Source: Bog-473 sp036491435 (GTDB taxonomy: Bacteria > Actinomycetota > Acidimicrobiia > Acidimicrobiales > RAAP-2). From it: a DNA stretch of 50,570 bases. The notes below the pieces were generated by a model. It was not told where the DNA came from and did no database searches. It saw nothing but the letters and a program-made list of their open reading frames with translations. The stretch's first letter is position 1; every line of letters begins with the position of its first letter. A program made the translations under genes and the position numbers. The stretch lies in assembly GCA_036491435.1 (NCBI GenBank), contig DASXBZ010000206.1, positions 1 to 50,570 of the forward strand. The letters are read 5' to 3'. Shown here piece after piece: positions 1 to 8,187 of the stretch.

Positions 1-695
1 CGCTCGATTGCGGCGTCGATCTGGTCGTCGCCGCACAGGCAGACGGGCACGCCTGCCATCACCCGCGGCGCCGGCCGGCCCGCTGCTTCAGCAGCTTTCG
101 TGATCAGCGGGACGACATGGCCACCGATGGTGCGTTCGTCGGCCAGCCACAGGACGGTGCCCGCGGTCCGTTCGCCGGCCAGCTTCAGCATGACGGGGCC
201 CAGCGCGGCGATCATGACCGGGGTCGGCGTGACGTCGGTCACGTCGAGCGGGTTCCGGATGTGGAACAGCTCGTTGTCGACCTCGACGAGCCCCGGGCCC
301 GCCAGCGCGGTGTCGAGCACGTCGAGGTAACAGCGCATCGTGGTTGCCTGGCGTTCGTAGGGCAGGCCGAGCATGTCCTGGATGATCCAGTGGTGCGAGA
401 CCCCGAGGCCCAAGGTGAACCGGCCGCCGCACACCGCCTGCGTCGACAATGCCTGCTGCGCCAGGACCATCGGATGGCGCGGCTGGATCGGCACCACCGA
501 CGTGCCCACCTCGATGCGCGTGGTCGCGGCGCCGAGGAGGGTGGCCGCCGTCATCACATCGAACTCGTCGGGGATCTGGGGCGTCCAGACGGTGTCGAGG
601 CCGGCCTCGTCGGCCCAGCGTGCGTCGGCTTGGAGCTTTTCCACCTTGGTGGCGTAGCGCCCCCGGTCGGCGCTGACCTGCAGTCCCATCCGCAT
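1..695 (-). CDS. LLM-class F420-dependent oxidoreductase, 3' end outside window
   Basis: The gene reads leftward off the window edge, so only the N-terminal 231 residues are visible. The start is the ATG at 695, preceded by a GGGGAG ribosome site; an ORF in another frame over the same stretch is a shadow. The protein opens MRMGLQVSADRGRYATKVEK and continues with a TIM-barrel pattern of the bacterial luciferase-like family (EAGLDTVWTPQIPDEFD, then TRIEVGTSVVPIQPRHP, then GRFTLGLGVSHH), typical of actinobacterial F420-dependent oxidoreductases. Such enzymes move hydride between F420H2 and small organic substrates or CoA thioesters. It diverges from the SDR at 802, with a possible operator at 715-731 between them. 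The family is clear; the substrate and cofactor preference are inferred. Confidence 0.88.
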   Translation of the reverse strand, partial: MRMGLQVSADRGRYATKVEKLQADARWADEAGLDTVWTPQIPDEFDVMTAATLLGAATTRIEVGTSVVPIQPRHPMVLAQQALSTQAVCGGRFTLGLGVSHHWIIQDMLGLPYERQATTMRCYLDVLDTALAGPGLVEVDNELFHIRNPLDVTDVTPTPVMIAALGPVMLKLAGERTAGTVLWLADERTIGGHVVPLITKAAEAAGRPAPRVMAGVPVCLCGDDQIDAAIE

Positions 696-714
696 GATCG
701 GGCTCCCCTCGATG

Positions 715-731
715 TGGAAATGGCGTTCTCA
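715..731. promoter_or_regulatory. putative TetR-type inverted repeat in divergent promoter
   Basis: TGGAAATGGCGTTCTCA is an imperfect inverted repeat around a central G. It resembles the palindromes at 46403-46419 and 17523-17539 (AGAAT-N3-ATTCT class). It lies between the divergent F420 oxidoreductase and SDR genes, just upstream of a TATAGC-like -10 for the rightward gene. The operator role is inferred from position and resemblance only. Confidence 0.4.
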
Positions 732-801
732 TCTAAGGTATAGCATCCTTTCCGCTAGGGACGCTCGAGAAGCCAAGGGGAGGCGGCGCGAAGTGGGAGA
801 C

Positions 802-1545
802 ATGGCACGAACGGCGGTGGTCACTGGCGGGGGCTCGGGGATGGGCGAGGCGATTTGCCATCGTCTGGCGGCGCAGGGCCACGGGGTCGCTGTGCTCGAC
901 ATCGACCGCGACGCGACCGAGCGCGTGGCGAAGGAAATCGAGGCTGCGGGTGGGCGAGCGCTCGCTGTCAGCGTCGATGTCAGCGACCGCGCTGCTGTCG
1001 AGGCGGCCATGGACCGGGCCCGGGGTGCGTTCGGGCCGATCGGGATCCTGGTCACGAGCGCGGGGATCGAGGGCTTCGTGAAGTTCGCCGACATCACTGT
1101 GGAGGCGTGGGAGCGGATGCTCGCTGTCAACCTCACGGGCACGTTCCACTGCGTACAGACCGTCGCCCCCGACATGGTGGAGGCCGGTTGGGGGCGCATC
1201 GTCACGATCTCTTCGTCATCCGCGCAGTCGGGCACCAAGCGGATGGCGCACTACGTCGCTTCGAAGGGCGGCGTGATCGCGCTGACCAAGGCGCTGGCGC
1301 TCGACCTCGCATCGCACGGCATCACGGTCAACACGATTCCTCCTGGCGCGATCGACACGCCGATGATGCGGCGCCCGATGGAGTCGGGCACCTTGGGCAG
1401 CATCGACCAGATCGTGGCGCGGGCCCCGTTGGGTCGCCTGGGAACGCCCGAGGACATCGCGGCGGCCACTGCTTTCTTGTGCTCCGAGGGTGCCGGCTAC
1501 ATCACGGGGCAGCAGATCAACGTCAACGGGGCGTGGTACCTCTGA
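802..1545 (+). CDS. SDR family NAD(P)-dependent oxidoreductase
   Basis: A 247-residue classical short-chain dehydrogenase. It has the Rossmann motif TGGGSGMG (residues 8-15), serines at 137-140 (TISSSS), catalytic Tyr151 and Lys155 in YVASK, and a C-terminal YITGQQINVNG signature. The start is ATG 802 with GGGAG just upstream; the longer frame from 694 has no ribosome site. It probably oxidises a hydroxyl group on a CoA-linked or free alicyclic or acyl substrate. It is followed after 25 bases by the amidohydrolase at 1571, so the two are likely cotranscribed. The product is strikingly similar to the SDR at 4348 (identical TISSSSAQSG and MAHYVASKGGVI blocks), indicating a local duplication. 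Confidence 0.93.
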   Translation: MARTAVVTGGGSGMGEAICHRLAAQGHGVAVLDIDRDATERVAKEIEAAGGRALAVSVDVSDRAAVEAAMDRARGAFGPIGILVTSAGIEGFVKFADITVEAWERMLAVNLTGTFHCVQTVAPDMVEAGWGRIVTISSSSAQSGTKRMAHYVASKGGVIALTKALALDLASHGITVNTIPPGAIDTPMMRRPMESGTLGSIDQIVARAPLGRLGTPEDIAAATAFLCSEGAGYITGQQINVNGAWYL

Positions 1546-1570
1546 GCACTCAGACCGAAAGGGGCTCAGT

Positions 1571-2815
1571 ATGAGCGACGTGACCGTGCTGAAGGCCGAG
1601 CGCTGGGCCGACGTCGAGACCGGCGAGGTGCGGTCACCGGCCGTGGTCGTGGTCGAAGGCAATCAGATCGTGGCGGTCAACCCCAAGGACACACCGAGCC
1701 CGGCCGCCGAGATCGACCTCGGCGACGTGACGCTCCTTCCCGGTCTGATGGACATGGAGCTCAACATGCTCATCGGTGGACCGGGCGGGCCCGAAGGGCT
1801 ACCCGATCCGATGCACGGCGTGAAGGACACGCCCGTCTACCGGTCCTTGCGCGGGGTGGTGAACTGCGCGACCACGCTCATGGCCGGCTTCACCACGGTG
1901 CGCAATCTCGGCTTGATGGTGTACACGGCCGGGTTCCTCCTCGATGTCGACCTAATGAAAGGAGTCGACCAGGGCTGGTTCCCCGGCCCGCGCATCTTCC
2001 CGGCCGGCCATGCCATCACGCCGACGGGCGGTCATCTCGACCCCACGATGTTCCAGGGGCTGGCGCCCGGGATCATGCCGCAGACCGTCGAGCAAGGGAT
2101 CGCCAACGGCGTGCCCGAGGTGCGCAAGGCCGTGCGTTACCAGATCAAATACGGCGCCAAGCTGATCAAGATCTCGGCGTCCGGCGGCGTGATGTCGTTC
2201 TCGAGCGCGGCCGGCGCCCAGCAGTACTCCGACGAGGAGCTGGCCGCCATCGTCGACGAGGCCCATCGCAACGGCCTGCGGGTGGCGGCGCACGCACACG
2301 GCGACGCAGGCATCCGTGCCTGCATCCGGGCCGGGGTCGACTGCATCGAGCACGGATCGCTGGCCACCGACGACACGATCAAGCTGATGGCCGACAGCGG
2401 TACGTTCCTCGTCGGCACGACGGCGCTCGCCGACCATATGGCGATCGACCGAATCCACCCCATCCTGCAGAAGAAGGCCGCGGAGATCTTCCCCCAAGCG
2501 CGCCGCATGTTCGGCCACGCCCTCGCCGCGGGCGTGAAGATCGCGTGCGGCTCGGACGCGCCCGCCATTCCGCACGGCACCCAGGCCGACGAGCTCATCT
2601 CCATGGTCGACCGCGGGATGACGCCGATGCAGGCATTGCAAGCGGCGACGATGACGAGTGCCGACCTCATCGACCGCGCGGACGATCTCGGCCGGTTGGC
2701 GCCCGGATTTTTCGCCGACATCATCGCGGTGCCCGGCGACCCTTCCGAGGACATCAAGGCGACCAAGGACGTACGTTTCGTGATGAAGGACGGACACGTC
2801 TACAAAGGAGTCTGA
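1571..2815 (+). CDS. amidohydrolase family protein with degenerate HxH motif
   Basis: A 414-residue metal-dependent amidohydrolase of the imidazolonepropionase/prolidase-like type (Amidohydro_1). A beta-rich N-terminus leads into LPGLMDM, then a TIM barrel. Several metal-site elements are present: Lys197/Lys200 in KLIKISASGG (candidate carboxylated lysine), His241 and His243 in HAHGD, Glu260-His261 in EHGS, and Asp329 in CGSDAP. The first motif is abnormal: where the family has HxH after the PGL(I/M)D turn, this protein has Glu63-Leu-Asn65. It may therefore bind one metal, bind metals differently, or have changed chemistry. Start ATG 1571 is preceded by GGGGCTC, a weak site. The substrate is unknown; it is placed with a catabolic SDR. 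Confidence 0.88.
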   Translation: MSDVTVLKAERWADVETGEVRSPAVVVVEGNQIVAVNPKDTPSPAAEIDLGDVTLLPGLMDMELNMLIGGPGGPEGLPDPMHGVKDTPVYRSLRGVVNCATTLMAGFTTVRNLGLMVYTAGFLLDVDLMKGVDQGWFPGPRIFPAGHAITPTGGHLDPTMFQGLAPGIMPQTVEQGIANGVPEVRKAVRYQIKYGAKLIKISASGGVMSFSSAAGAQQYSDEELAAIVDEAHRNGLRVAAHAHGDAGIRACIRAGVDCIEHGSLATDDTIKLMADSGTFLVGTTALADHMAIDRIHPILQKKAAEIFPQARRMFGHALAAGVKIACGSDAPAIPHGTQADELISMVDRGMTPMQALQAATMTSADLIDRADDLGRLAPGFFADIIAVPGDPSEDIKATKDVRFVMKDGHVYKGV

Positions 2816-3001
2816 GCAGCCACTCGTCGCTGCGCCGGCTCTGCCGCAAGAACCCGAAGGGAAAGTCACTGCTCTGTCCCAGTTGGAGACCCTTTCTCGG
2901 CTCCGCCCCGCTACCGGGACGAAGCGGGCGTTTGCAGACGCCGGAGGTTGGACGGCGCTCACCCCGGCCGCTCGTTCGTTGACGTTCTCAGCGACCGCGT
3001 G

Positions 3002-3040
3002 CTAAGCACTCGCTCAGCACTCGCTGAGCACCTGCTCAGC
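3002..3040. promoter_or_regulatory. tandem overlapping inverted repeats, candidate TetR operator array
   Basis: Four half-sites occur at an exact 11-base period starting at 3002, 3013, 3024 and 3035. Successive units alternate orientation, giving CTAAGC-N4-GCTCAG, then the perfect palindromes CTCAGC-N4-GCTGAG (3013-3028) and CTGAGC-N4-GCTCAG (3024-3039). A further CTCAGC lies at 2987-2992. The array ends about 30 bases before the P450 start codon, in front of an operon that encodes its own TetR protein (5105). Cooperative binding of two or more TetR dimers and autoregulation are the natural reading; this is inference from the layout. Confidence 0.7.
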
Positions 3041-3067
3041 GCAAGTGGCCCGGGAGGGATAGCTGCC

Positions 3068-4351
3068 ATGGCGGACTACGAGTCGGTCGACTTCTTCACG
3101 GACGAGTCGCTGAACGAAGACCCCTACCCGTATTTCGATCATCTGCGATCACGATGCCCGATAGTTCCGATGCCGCACCACGGGGTCCTGGCGGTCTCCG
3201 GCTACGAGGAGGCGTCGCAGATCTACTTCAACAACGAGGATTTCTCGTCCTGCAACTCGGTTGTCGGACCGTTCGCCACGTTTCCGGTGCCGCTCGAAGG
3301 CGACGACGTGAGCGACATCATCGACGGCAACCGAGAGGTGCTGCCGATGTACGAGCACATGGTCACCATGGACCCGCCGCAACACACGCACGAACGGGCG
3401 CTCATCATGCGGCTATTGACGCCGAAGCGGCTCAAGGAGAACGAGGCGTTCATGTGGAGGTTGGCCGACCGCCAGATCGACGAATTCGTCGGCGCCGGCC
3501 ACTGCGAATTCATCAAGGCCTACACCCAGCCCTTCGCGATGCTCGTCGTGGCCGACGTCCTCGGCGTTCCCGAATCCGATCACGAGCGCTTCCGAGAAGG
3601 CTTCGGGCTGAGTATGACGCCGGGCAAGCTCGGGTCCGACCGAAAAGGGATGTCCAGCAACGCCCTCTTCTGGCTGGACGAGTACTTCGCGCAGTACATC
3701 GAGGACAGGCGGAACAACCCACGCGGCGACGTGCTGACCGACCTCGCCCTTGCGACCTATCCCGACGGGACCACACCGGACATCACGAACCTGGTGCGGA
3801 CGGCGACCTTCCTCTTCGCCGCCGGCCAGGAGACGACGGCCCGGCTGCTGGCGGTCGGCCTGAAATATCTCTCCGAATATCCCGAGCTCCAGGACGAGCT
3901 GCGTGCGCACAAGGAACGGATCCCGGGCTTCATCGAAGAGGCCTTGCGCATCGAGAGCCCGGTGAAGGCGGACTTCCGCCTCGCCCGTCGGCACGTCAAC
4001 GTTGCCGGCGTCAACATCGCCCCGGGCACGCCGGTGATGCTCCTGAACGGAGCCGCCAATCGCGACCCCCGCCTGTTCGAGTGCCCCGCCGAGTTCCGGA
4101 TCGACCGGCCCAACGCCAAGGTGCACATCGCGTTCGGCCGTGGCGTCCACGCCTGTCCGGGCGGCCCGCTGGCGCGGGCGGAAGGCAGGGTGAGTATCGA
4201 GCGCATCCTCGACCGCATGCACGACATCCGGCTCTCCGAGGAGCATCACGGCCCACCGTCGGCCCGCCACTTCGAGTACGAGCCGACCTGGGTCCTGCGC
4301 GGCCTGCACGAGCTCCACATCGAGTTCACGCCGGCGGAGGTGTCCCAGTGA
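3068..4351 (+). CDS. cytochrome P450
   Basis: A 427-residue soluble bacterial P450. Seen in the sequence: the I-helix oxygen-activation motif AGQETT near residue 251, the K-helix ExxR in EEALRIE near 291, and the heme loop FGRGVHACPG with the proximal cysteine at residue 363. The start is ATG 3068 after a GGGAGG site at 3052-3057; the longer frame has no such site. It should hydroxylate a hydrophobic substrate using electrons from the 3Fe-4S ferredoxin encoded three genes downstream. It is the first gene of a P450-SDR-TetR-ferredoxin operon and overlaps the SDR start by 4 bases. Control by the operator array at 3002-3040 is likely. The substrate cannot be read. Confidence 0.95.
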   Translation: MADYESVDFFTDESLNEDPYPYFDHLRSRCPIVPMPHHGVLAVSGYEEASQIYFNNEDFSSCNSVVGPFATFPVPLEGDDVSDIIDGNREVLPMYEHMVTMDPPQHTHERALIMRLLTPKRLKENEAFMWRLADRQIDEFVGAGHCEFIKAYTQPFAMLVVADVLGVPESDHERFREGFGLSMTPGKLGSDRKGMSSNALFWLDEYFAQYIEDRRNNPRGDVLTDLALATYPDGTTPDITNLVRTATFLFAAGQETTARLLAVGLKYLSEYPELQDELRAHKERIPGFIEEALRIESPVKADFRLARRHVNVAGVNIAPGTPVMLLNGAANRDPRLFECPAEFRIDRPNAKVHIAFGRGVHACPGGPLARAEGRVSIERILDRMHDIRLSEEHHGPPSARHFEYEPTWVLRGLHELHIEFTPAEVSQ

Positions 4352-5094
4352 GCGCAAGGGTGGCGGTGGTCACCGGCGCCGCGTCGGGCATCGGTGAGGG
4401 CGTTGCCCGCCGCCTGGCGGCCGACGGCCATGCGGTCGCCCTGCTCGACTTCGACGGCGACGGCGTGCGCCGGGTCGCGGCGGTGCTCACCGGTCAGGGT
4501 CACACGGCGGCGCCCTACGAGGCCGACGTGGCGGACCGGGAGGGGCTCGTGCGGGTGTACGACCGCGTCCGCCACGACCTCGGCCCCGTGACCATCGTGG
4601 TGACGAGCGCCGGCATCGAGGCCTTCGATCCCATCGCGAGCATCTCGGCCGAGAAGTGGGACCGCGTCCTGGCGGTCAACCTCACCGGCACGTTCACCTG
4701 CCTGCAGCTGGCCGTGCCCGACATGATCGAGGCGCGTTGGGGGCGCATCGTCACCATCTCCTCGTCCAGCGCCCAGTCCGGTGCGCCGAACATGGCGCAC
4801 TACGTCGCGTCCAAGGGCGGCGTCATCGGGCTCACCAAGGCCTTCGCCCGGGAGCTGGCCGACCACGGCGTGACGGCGAACACGATCCCCCCCACGATCG
4901 TGGACACCCCGATGGCCCGCAAGGGCGAGGCCGAGGGGCATGTGCCCAGCGTCGACGTCTTGAGCAAGATGATCCCGCTCGGGCGCGCCGGCACTCCTGA
5001 CGACATCGCGAGCGCCTGCTCCTACCTGTGTTCCGACGAGGGCGGCTACATCACCGGCCAAATCATCGGGGTCAACGGCGGCATGTACATCTGA
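4348..5094 (+). CDS. SDR family NAD(P)-dependent oxidoreductase
   Basis: A 248-residue classical SDR starting at GTG 4348, which overlaps the P450 stop (GTGA), a sign of translational coupling. It has TGAASGIG (residues 9-16), a TISSSSAQSG serine block, Tyr152-Lys156 in YVASK, and a C-terminal YITGQIIGVNGG. A plausible job is oxidation of the alcohol made by the upstream P450. It is a close paralogue of the SDR at 802; the sequence ILVTSAGIE/IVVTSAGIE and most of the active-site half are shared. The TetR gene follows after 10 bases. Confidence 0.94.
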   Translation: MSARVAVVTGAASGIGEGVARRLAADGHAVALLDFDGDGVRRVAAVLTGQGHTAAPYEADVADREGLVRVYDRVRHDLGPVTIVVTSAGIEAFDPIASISAEKWDRVLAVNLTGTFTCLQLAVPDMIEARWGRIVTISSSSAQSGAPNMAHYVASKGGVIGLTKAFARELADHGVTANTIPPTIVDTPMARKGEAEGHVPSVDVLSKMIPLGRAGTPDDIASACSYLCSDEGGYITGQIIGVNGGMYI

Positions 5095-5104
5095 GGGCCT
5101 TGTC

Positions 5105-5749
5105 ATGAGCACGACGGCTCGACGAATCGGCACCGAGACCTCGAAGACGCGCGGCGTCCTCCTCGATGCCGCCGAGCGGCTCATGCTGGAGGAGGGCTAC
5201 GCCGCCGTCACCTCGCGCCGCACTGCGGCCCGCGCCGGCTTGAAGCCCCAGCTCGTCCACTACTACTTCCGGACCATGGACGACCTGTTCCTGGCGCTGT
5301 TCCGCCGCCGGGCCGATCAGGGGCTCGAGCGCCAGGCCCGCGCCCTCGACTCGGCGCAGCCCCTATGGTCCCTCTGGGACCTCAGCCGCGATCAACGCGG
5401 GACCGCACTCACGATGGAGTTCACCGCGCTGGCCAACCACCGCAAGGCCATTCAGGCCGAGCTATCGGCCTCGGCCGAGCGGTACCGGACGGGGCTGCTC
5501 GAGGCTTTCCGCATGGTGCTGGCGCGCTACGAGATCGACGAGACGGCGTACCCCCCGATGGTCTGTGCGGTCCTGCTGACGAGCATCTCGACGTTTCTCG
5601 TCATCGAGCAGGTGATGCTCGGGATGACCACCGGGCACGCCGAGATGGTCGCCTTCGTGGAGGACATCATCCGACGGCTCGAAGGAGACCGCATCCCGGC
5701 GGCGGACATAGCATCGGTGCTGCCGATCAAACCGGAAAGGCATCGTTGA
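5105..5749 (+). CDS. TetR/AcrR family transcriptional regulator
   Basis: A 214-residue TetR protein. The N-terminal DNA-binding domain is clear (ILLDAAERLM-like helix, then VTSRRTAARAGLKPQLVHYYF, residues about 36-56), followed by a helical ligand-binding domain with a hydrophobic C-terminal half. It sits inside the P450-SDR-TetR-ferredoxin operon, so it probably controls that operon and itself through the repeats at 3002-3040. Its stop overlaps the ferredoxin start (TGATG). The ligand is presumably the P450 substrate or a CoA product, which is inference. Confidence 0.93.
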   Translation: MSTTARRIGTETSKTRGVLLDAAERLMLEEGYAAVTSRRTAARAGLKPQLVHYYFRTMDDLFLALFRRRADQGLERQARALDSAQPLWSLWDLSRDQRGTALTMEFTALANHRKAIQAELSASAERYRTGLLEAFRMVLARYEIDETAYPPMVCAVLLTSISTFLVIEQVMLGMTTGHAEMVAFVEDIIRRLEGDRIPAADIASVLPIKPERHR

Positions 5750-5940
5750 TGCGAGTCGTCGTGGATTTCGACCAGTGTGAGAGCAACGCCCTCTGCATGG
5801 GCATCCTCCCTCAGGTGTTCGAGGTGCGCGACGACGACTTCCTCTACGTCCTCGACGAGAACCCGCCCGAGGAGCTGCGCGAAAAGCTGATGGAAGCCGT
5901 GCGGTCCTGTCCGAAGAACGCCATCTCCATCGAGGACTGA
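5749..5940 (+). CDS. 3Fe-4S ferredoxin, P450 partner
   Basis: A 63-residue ferredoxin with Cys10, Cys16 and Cys54 in the pattern C-x2-Asn13-x2-C ... CP. The missing second cysteine of a 4Fe-4S site, replaced here by Asn13, is the hallmark of single-cluster 3Fe-4S ferredoxins that reduce actinobacterial P450s. The ATG overlaps the TetR stop. No ferredoxin reductase gene is in the window, so the reductase must be encoded elsewhere. It may also serve the second P450 at 27383, which has no ferredoxin neighbour. Confidence 0.93.
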   Translation: MRVVVDFDQCESNALCMGILPQVFEVRDDDFLYVLDENPPEELREKLMEAVRSCPKNAISIED

Positions 5941-5944
5941 GGGC

Positions 5945-7228
5945 TCAGGACGCCGTCGTCGTTCCCGGGATGTCAGTGCCGCACACTGGCGACGTCGACG
6001 CAGGGACGAACCCGTTCGTCTTGGCGATCATGTACCAGCCGCAGGCCTTGGGCAGGTCGTGCCCGAAGATCGTCGAGTAGTTGATCGACTGGGACAGCAA
6101 GCCGTTGCCGTTGTAGCTCTTGATGTTGCGCAGGGCATGGATGACGCCGGCTTGGGTCGGGTTCTTGCCCGCGTGCTCCAGACCCTGGATCATCAGGTCG
6201 GCGCCCAGCCAGGACTCGTACTGGCTGAAGTTGGGGAACTGGGTGCTCGAGAAGTGCTGGTACTTCTCGAGGGCGGACTGCATCTGGTGCGTTCCGGCGT
6301 TGGGGAGCTGGAAGGGCCGGAACACCGAGTCGAAGAACCCGCCCTGCACCGCGCCCCACGACGGCGAGTGGACCAGCTGTGACTCGAAGCCGGTGGGGAA
6401 GACCATGACCTTGGGCTTCACGCCCGCCTCCTTGAGCGCTTGGGCCAGCGCGAAGTTCGAGTTGTCGTCGAGTCCGGCGTAGAAGGTGTCGCATCCTTTC
6501 GACTTTGCGACGAGCGCTGGTGTACCCATGGCCACCGAGCCGAACGGGATCGACGTGTCGAGGACGCCGACCTTGCCGCCCGCGTGCTCGAAGGAGTCGG
6601 CCGTGCCGATGGCCGACCGCGACGACGAGGGCGAGATCCCGTAGCCATAGGTGCACAGGACTGTGCCGCCGTGTTGTTTGATGAACGTGCCGAAACCAGA
6701 ATTGACCGGGTACTTGGGGTCGACGCTGCCCGCGTCCGAAGCGAACATGTTCGTGAAGGGCTGCGTCCCCCACTCGGGGCCGTCGAAGAAGCCGCCGGTG
6801 ACGGGTACGCCCTGTTGTTGGGGCGCCTTGTCCGCGAGGAAGAAGAGGGGACTGGTCGACACAATCCCGAACGCGCCCTTGGCGAGGGCGTCCTGCACCG
6901 CCGTCGCGATCGCCGTGGGGCTGGTCTGGTCGTCGAGGACCGTCCCGACCAGCTTGTGACCGTTGACGCCGCCCTCGGCGTTCTGCAGCGCGATGCGCGC
7001 CTTGAAGCCAGCCGGAGCCTGGCTGAACTCCGCGGCCCCGGGTCCCGTGAGCGACGTGATCATGGTGAGATTGATGGGCGCCGCCGAGGAGGCGGCGCCG
7101 GCCGACCCGGACAGTGCGGCGGTGGCACCGGCGGTCAGGCCGCCGGCCATCAGTGCGGCCAGCCCGGCCCGGGCCAGACGCCGGTGCGGGCGTCCCGCGC
7201 GGCTTTCCTTGCGATCCGCTGCCTTCAT
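5945..7228 (-). CDS. ABC transporter substrate-binding protein, branched-chain amino acid type (orphan)
   Basis: A 427-residue exported periplasmic-binding-protein-like receptor (Peripla_BP_6). The N-terminus has a basic stretch (RKESRAGRPHRRLARAG), a hydrophobic core and a small-residue cleavage region ending near SAGAASSA (about residue 48). The mature part shows ITSLTGPGA, ALQNAEGGVNGHKLV and YGYGISPSSSRSA. Start ATG 7228 has a GGGGG site. It is a close paralogue of the receptor at 46489, which sits with a full importer; this copy has no permease or ATPase beside it and may feed the same transporter. It is convergent with the ferredoxin gene, with 4 bases between stops. The ligand is unknown. 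Confidence 0.93.
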   Translation of the reverse strand: MKAADRKESRAGRPHRRLARAGLAALMAGGLTAGATAALSGSAGAASSAAPINLTMITSLTGPGAAEFSQAPAGFKARIALQNAEGGVNGHKLVGTVLDDQTSPTAIATAVQDALAKGAFGIVSTSPLFFLADKAPQQQGVPVTGGFFDGPEWGTQPFTNMFASDAGSVDPKYPVNSGFGTFIKQHGGTVLCTYGYGISPSSSRSAIGTADSFEHAGGKVGVLDTSIPFGSVAMGTPALVAKSKGCDTFYAGLDDNSNFALAQALKEAGVKPKVMVFPTGFESQLVHSPSWGAVQGGFFDSVFRPFQLPNAGTHQMQSALEKYQHFSSTQFPNFSQYESWLGADLMIQGLEHAGKNPTQAGVIHALRNIKSYNGNGLLSQSINYSTIFGHDLPKACGWYMIAKTNGFVPASTSPVCGTDIPGTTTAS

Positions 7229-7256
7229 TGAGCCAACCCCCTAAGCGTTACTCGCC

Positions 7257-7275
7257 TCTGTAATCGTTCTGTAAT
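7257..7275. repeat. direct repeat upstream of orphan binding-protein gene
   Basis: TCTGTAAT occurs at 7257-7264 and again at 7268-7275, an 11-base period, about 30 bases upstream of the binding-protein start at 7228. Read on the gene strand it is ATTACAGA twice. The TTACAG core also occurs in the palindrome upstream of the paralogous gene at 46332-46344. A regulatory role is possible but unsupported beyond position. Confidence 0.35.
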
Positions 7276-7300
7276 ACACGACTTTCAGCGCTCGCGCTGG

Positions 7301-8020
7301 TCAGGTCGCAGCGACCTGGAGCAACGCCTCCGCCGTCTGCACGGGTTCGGTGATCATCAGGTCGTGCCCCGTGTCGATGTCCCAGAGCCGCCCCTCGGTC
7401 TTGGCGCGCGCCATCTGGTCGCGGTCCCTGGTCGGCAGCGTCGACGTGCAGACGATGTGGAACTGCGGGATCGCCCAGAGCGCATCCTCGTTGCCCAGGG
7501 TGAGCGGCTGCTCGAAGCACTTCCACGGGTGGGGCGTCAGCCGCTCCGCCATCCAGGCCAGGTCGTCCGGGTCGGTCACTCCGTAGAGGAGGCCTGCGTC
7601 GGGCCCGGGCTGCAGGACGAGCTCGATGCCGTCGACCACCTCTCCCATCGGCCGTACCGCGTTGATGACCGGCCCGGCCACGTCGACCAGCGACTGGCCG
7701 TTGACCGGCGTCGCCGCGTCCAGATACACGAGACGGCCCACGCGGTCCGGCACCCGGTCTGCGGCGCCGGTGATCACCATGCCCCCGTAGCTGTGCCCGA
7801 CCAGGATCACATCGCGCAGATCCTCGAAACGCAGCACCGCGGCCACGTCGGTGACGTGCCGCTCGAGGTCCACCCGCTCGTCCAAGAGGTGCGCGCGCTC
7901 CCCGAGCCCCGTGAGCGTCGGGGTGAGCACCTCGTGGCCCTCGGCGCGGAGGAGGCGGGCCACCCGGTGGTAGCACCATCCGCCGTGCCCACCGCCGTGG
8001 ACCAGCACGTACGTCGCCAT
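7301..8020 (-). CDS. alpha/beta hydrolase
   Basis: A 239-residue alpha/beta hydrolase of the Abhydrolase_6, plant-methylesterase-like type. It has the oxyanion segment LVHGGGHGGW, nucleophile Ser77 in GHSYGG, and a C-terminal His in DTGHDLMITEP. ATG 8020 is chosen; a GTG at 8029 in the same frame sits only 3 bases from GGGAGG, while the ATG has longer spacing to the same site. It probably hydrolyses an ester, lactone or C-C bond of a small substrate. It diverges from the amidohydrolase at 8188 across a promoter carrying the shared operator, so it may be coregulated. Confidence 0.9.
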   Translation of the reverse strand: MATYVLVHGGGHGGWCYHRVARLLRAEGHEVLTPTLTGLGERAHLLDERVDLERHVTDVAAVLRFEDLRDVILVGHSYGGMVITGAADRVPDRVGRLVYLDAATPVNGQSLVDVAGPVINAVRPMGEVVDGIELVLQPGPDAGLLYGVTDPDDLAWMAERLTPHPWKCFEQPLTLGNEDALWAIPQFHIVCTSTLPTRDRDQMARAKTEGRLWDIDTGHDLMITEPVQTAEALLQVAAT

Positions 8021-8109
8021 GGATGCCACCTACCTCCCGCCGGGTTCCCCGGCCCGCTGTCCTTGCCCCTGATCCCGGCCGTCGACTGGTCGGCGGGGCG
8101 GCACCAGGG

Positions 8110-8134
8110 TATAATATTGACGTCGATGTTGAAA
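8110..8134 (+). promoter_or_regulatory. promoter -10 with shared TTGAC-N6-GTTGA operator (copy a)
   Basis: A consensus TATAAT at 8110-8115 is followed at once by TTGAC (8117-8121), six bases, and GTTGA (8128-8132). The inverted repeat covers the expected transcription start of the amidohydrolase at 8188. Five further copies of this repeat occur at promoters in the window. Confidence 0.7.
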
Positions 8135-8187
8135 ACCGGTGCAGGGCATCGCCTGCGTCGGTCGTGATCGCTGCTGCGGAGGTGGCC

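Noticed and set aside
3002..3040. Possible CRISPR-like short repeat
   Set aside because: The units are only 11 bases with no unique spacers; they read as overlapping operator palindromes.
3154..4347. Long open frame upstream of and in frame with the SDR at 4348
   Set aside because: The upstream part is an alternate-frame reading of the P450 gene; the SDR pattern begins only at GTG 4348.
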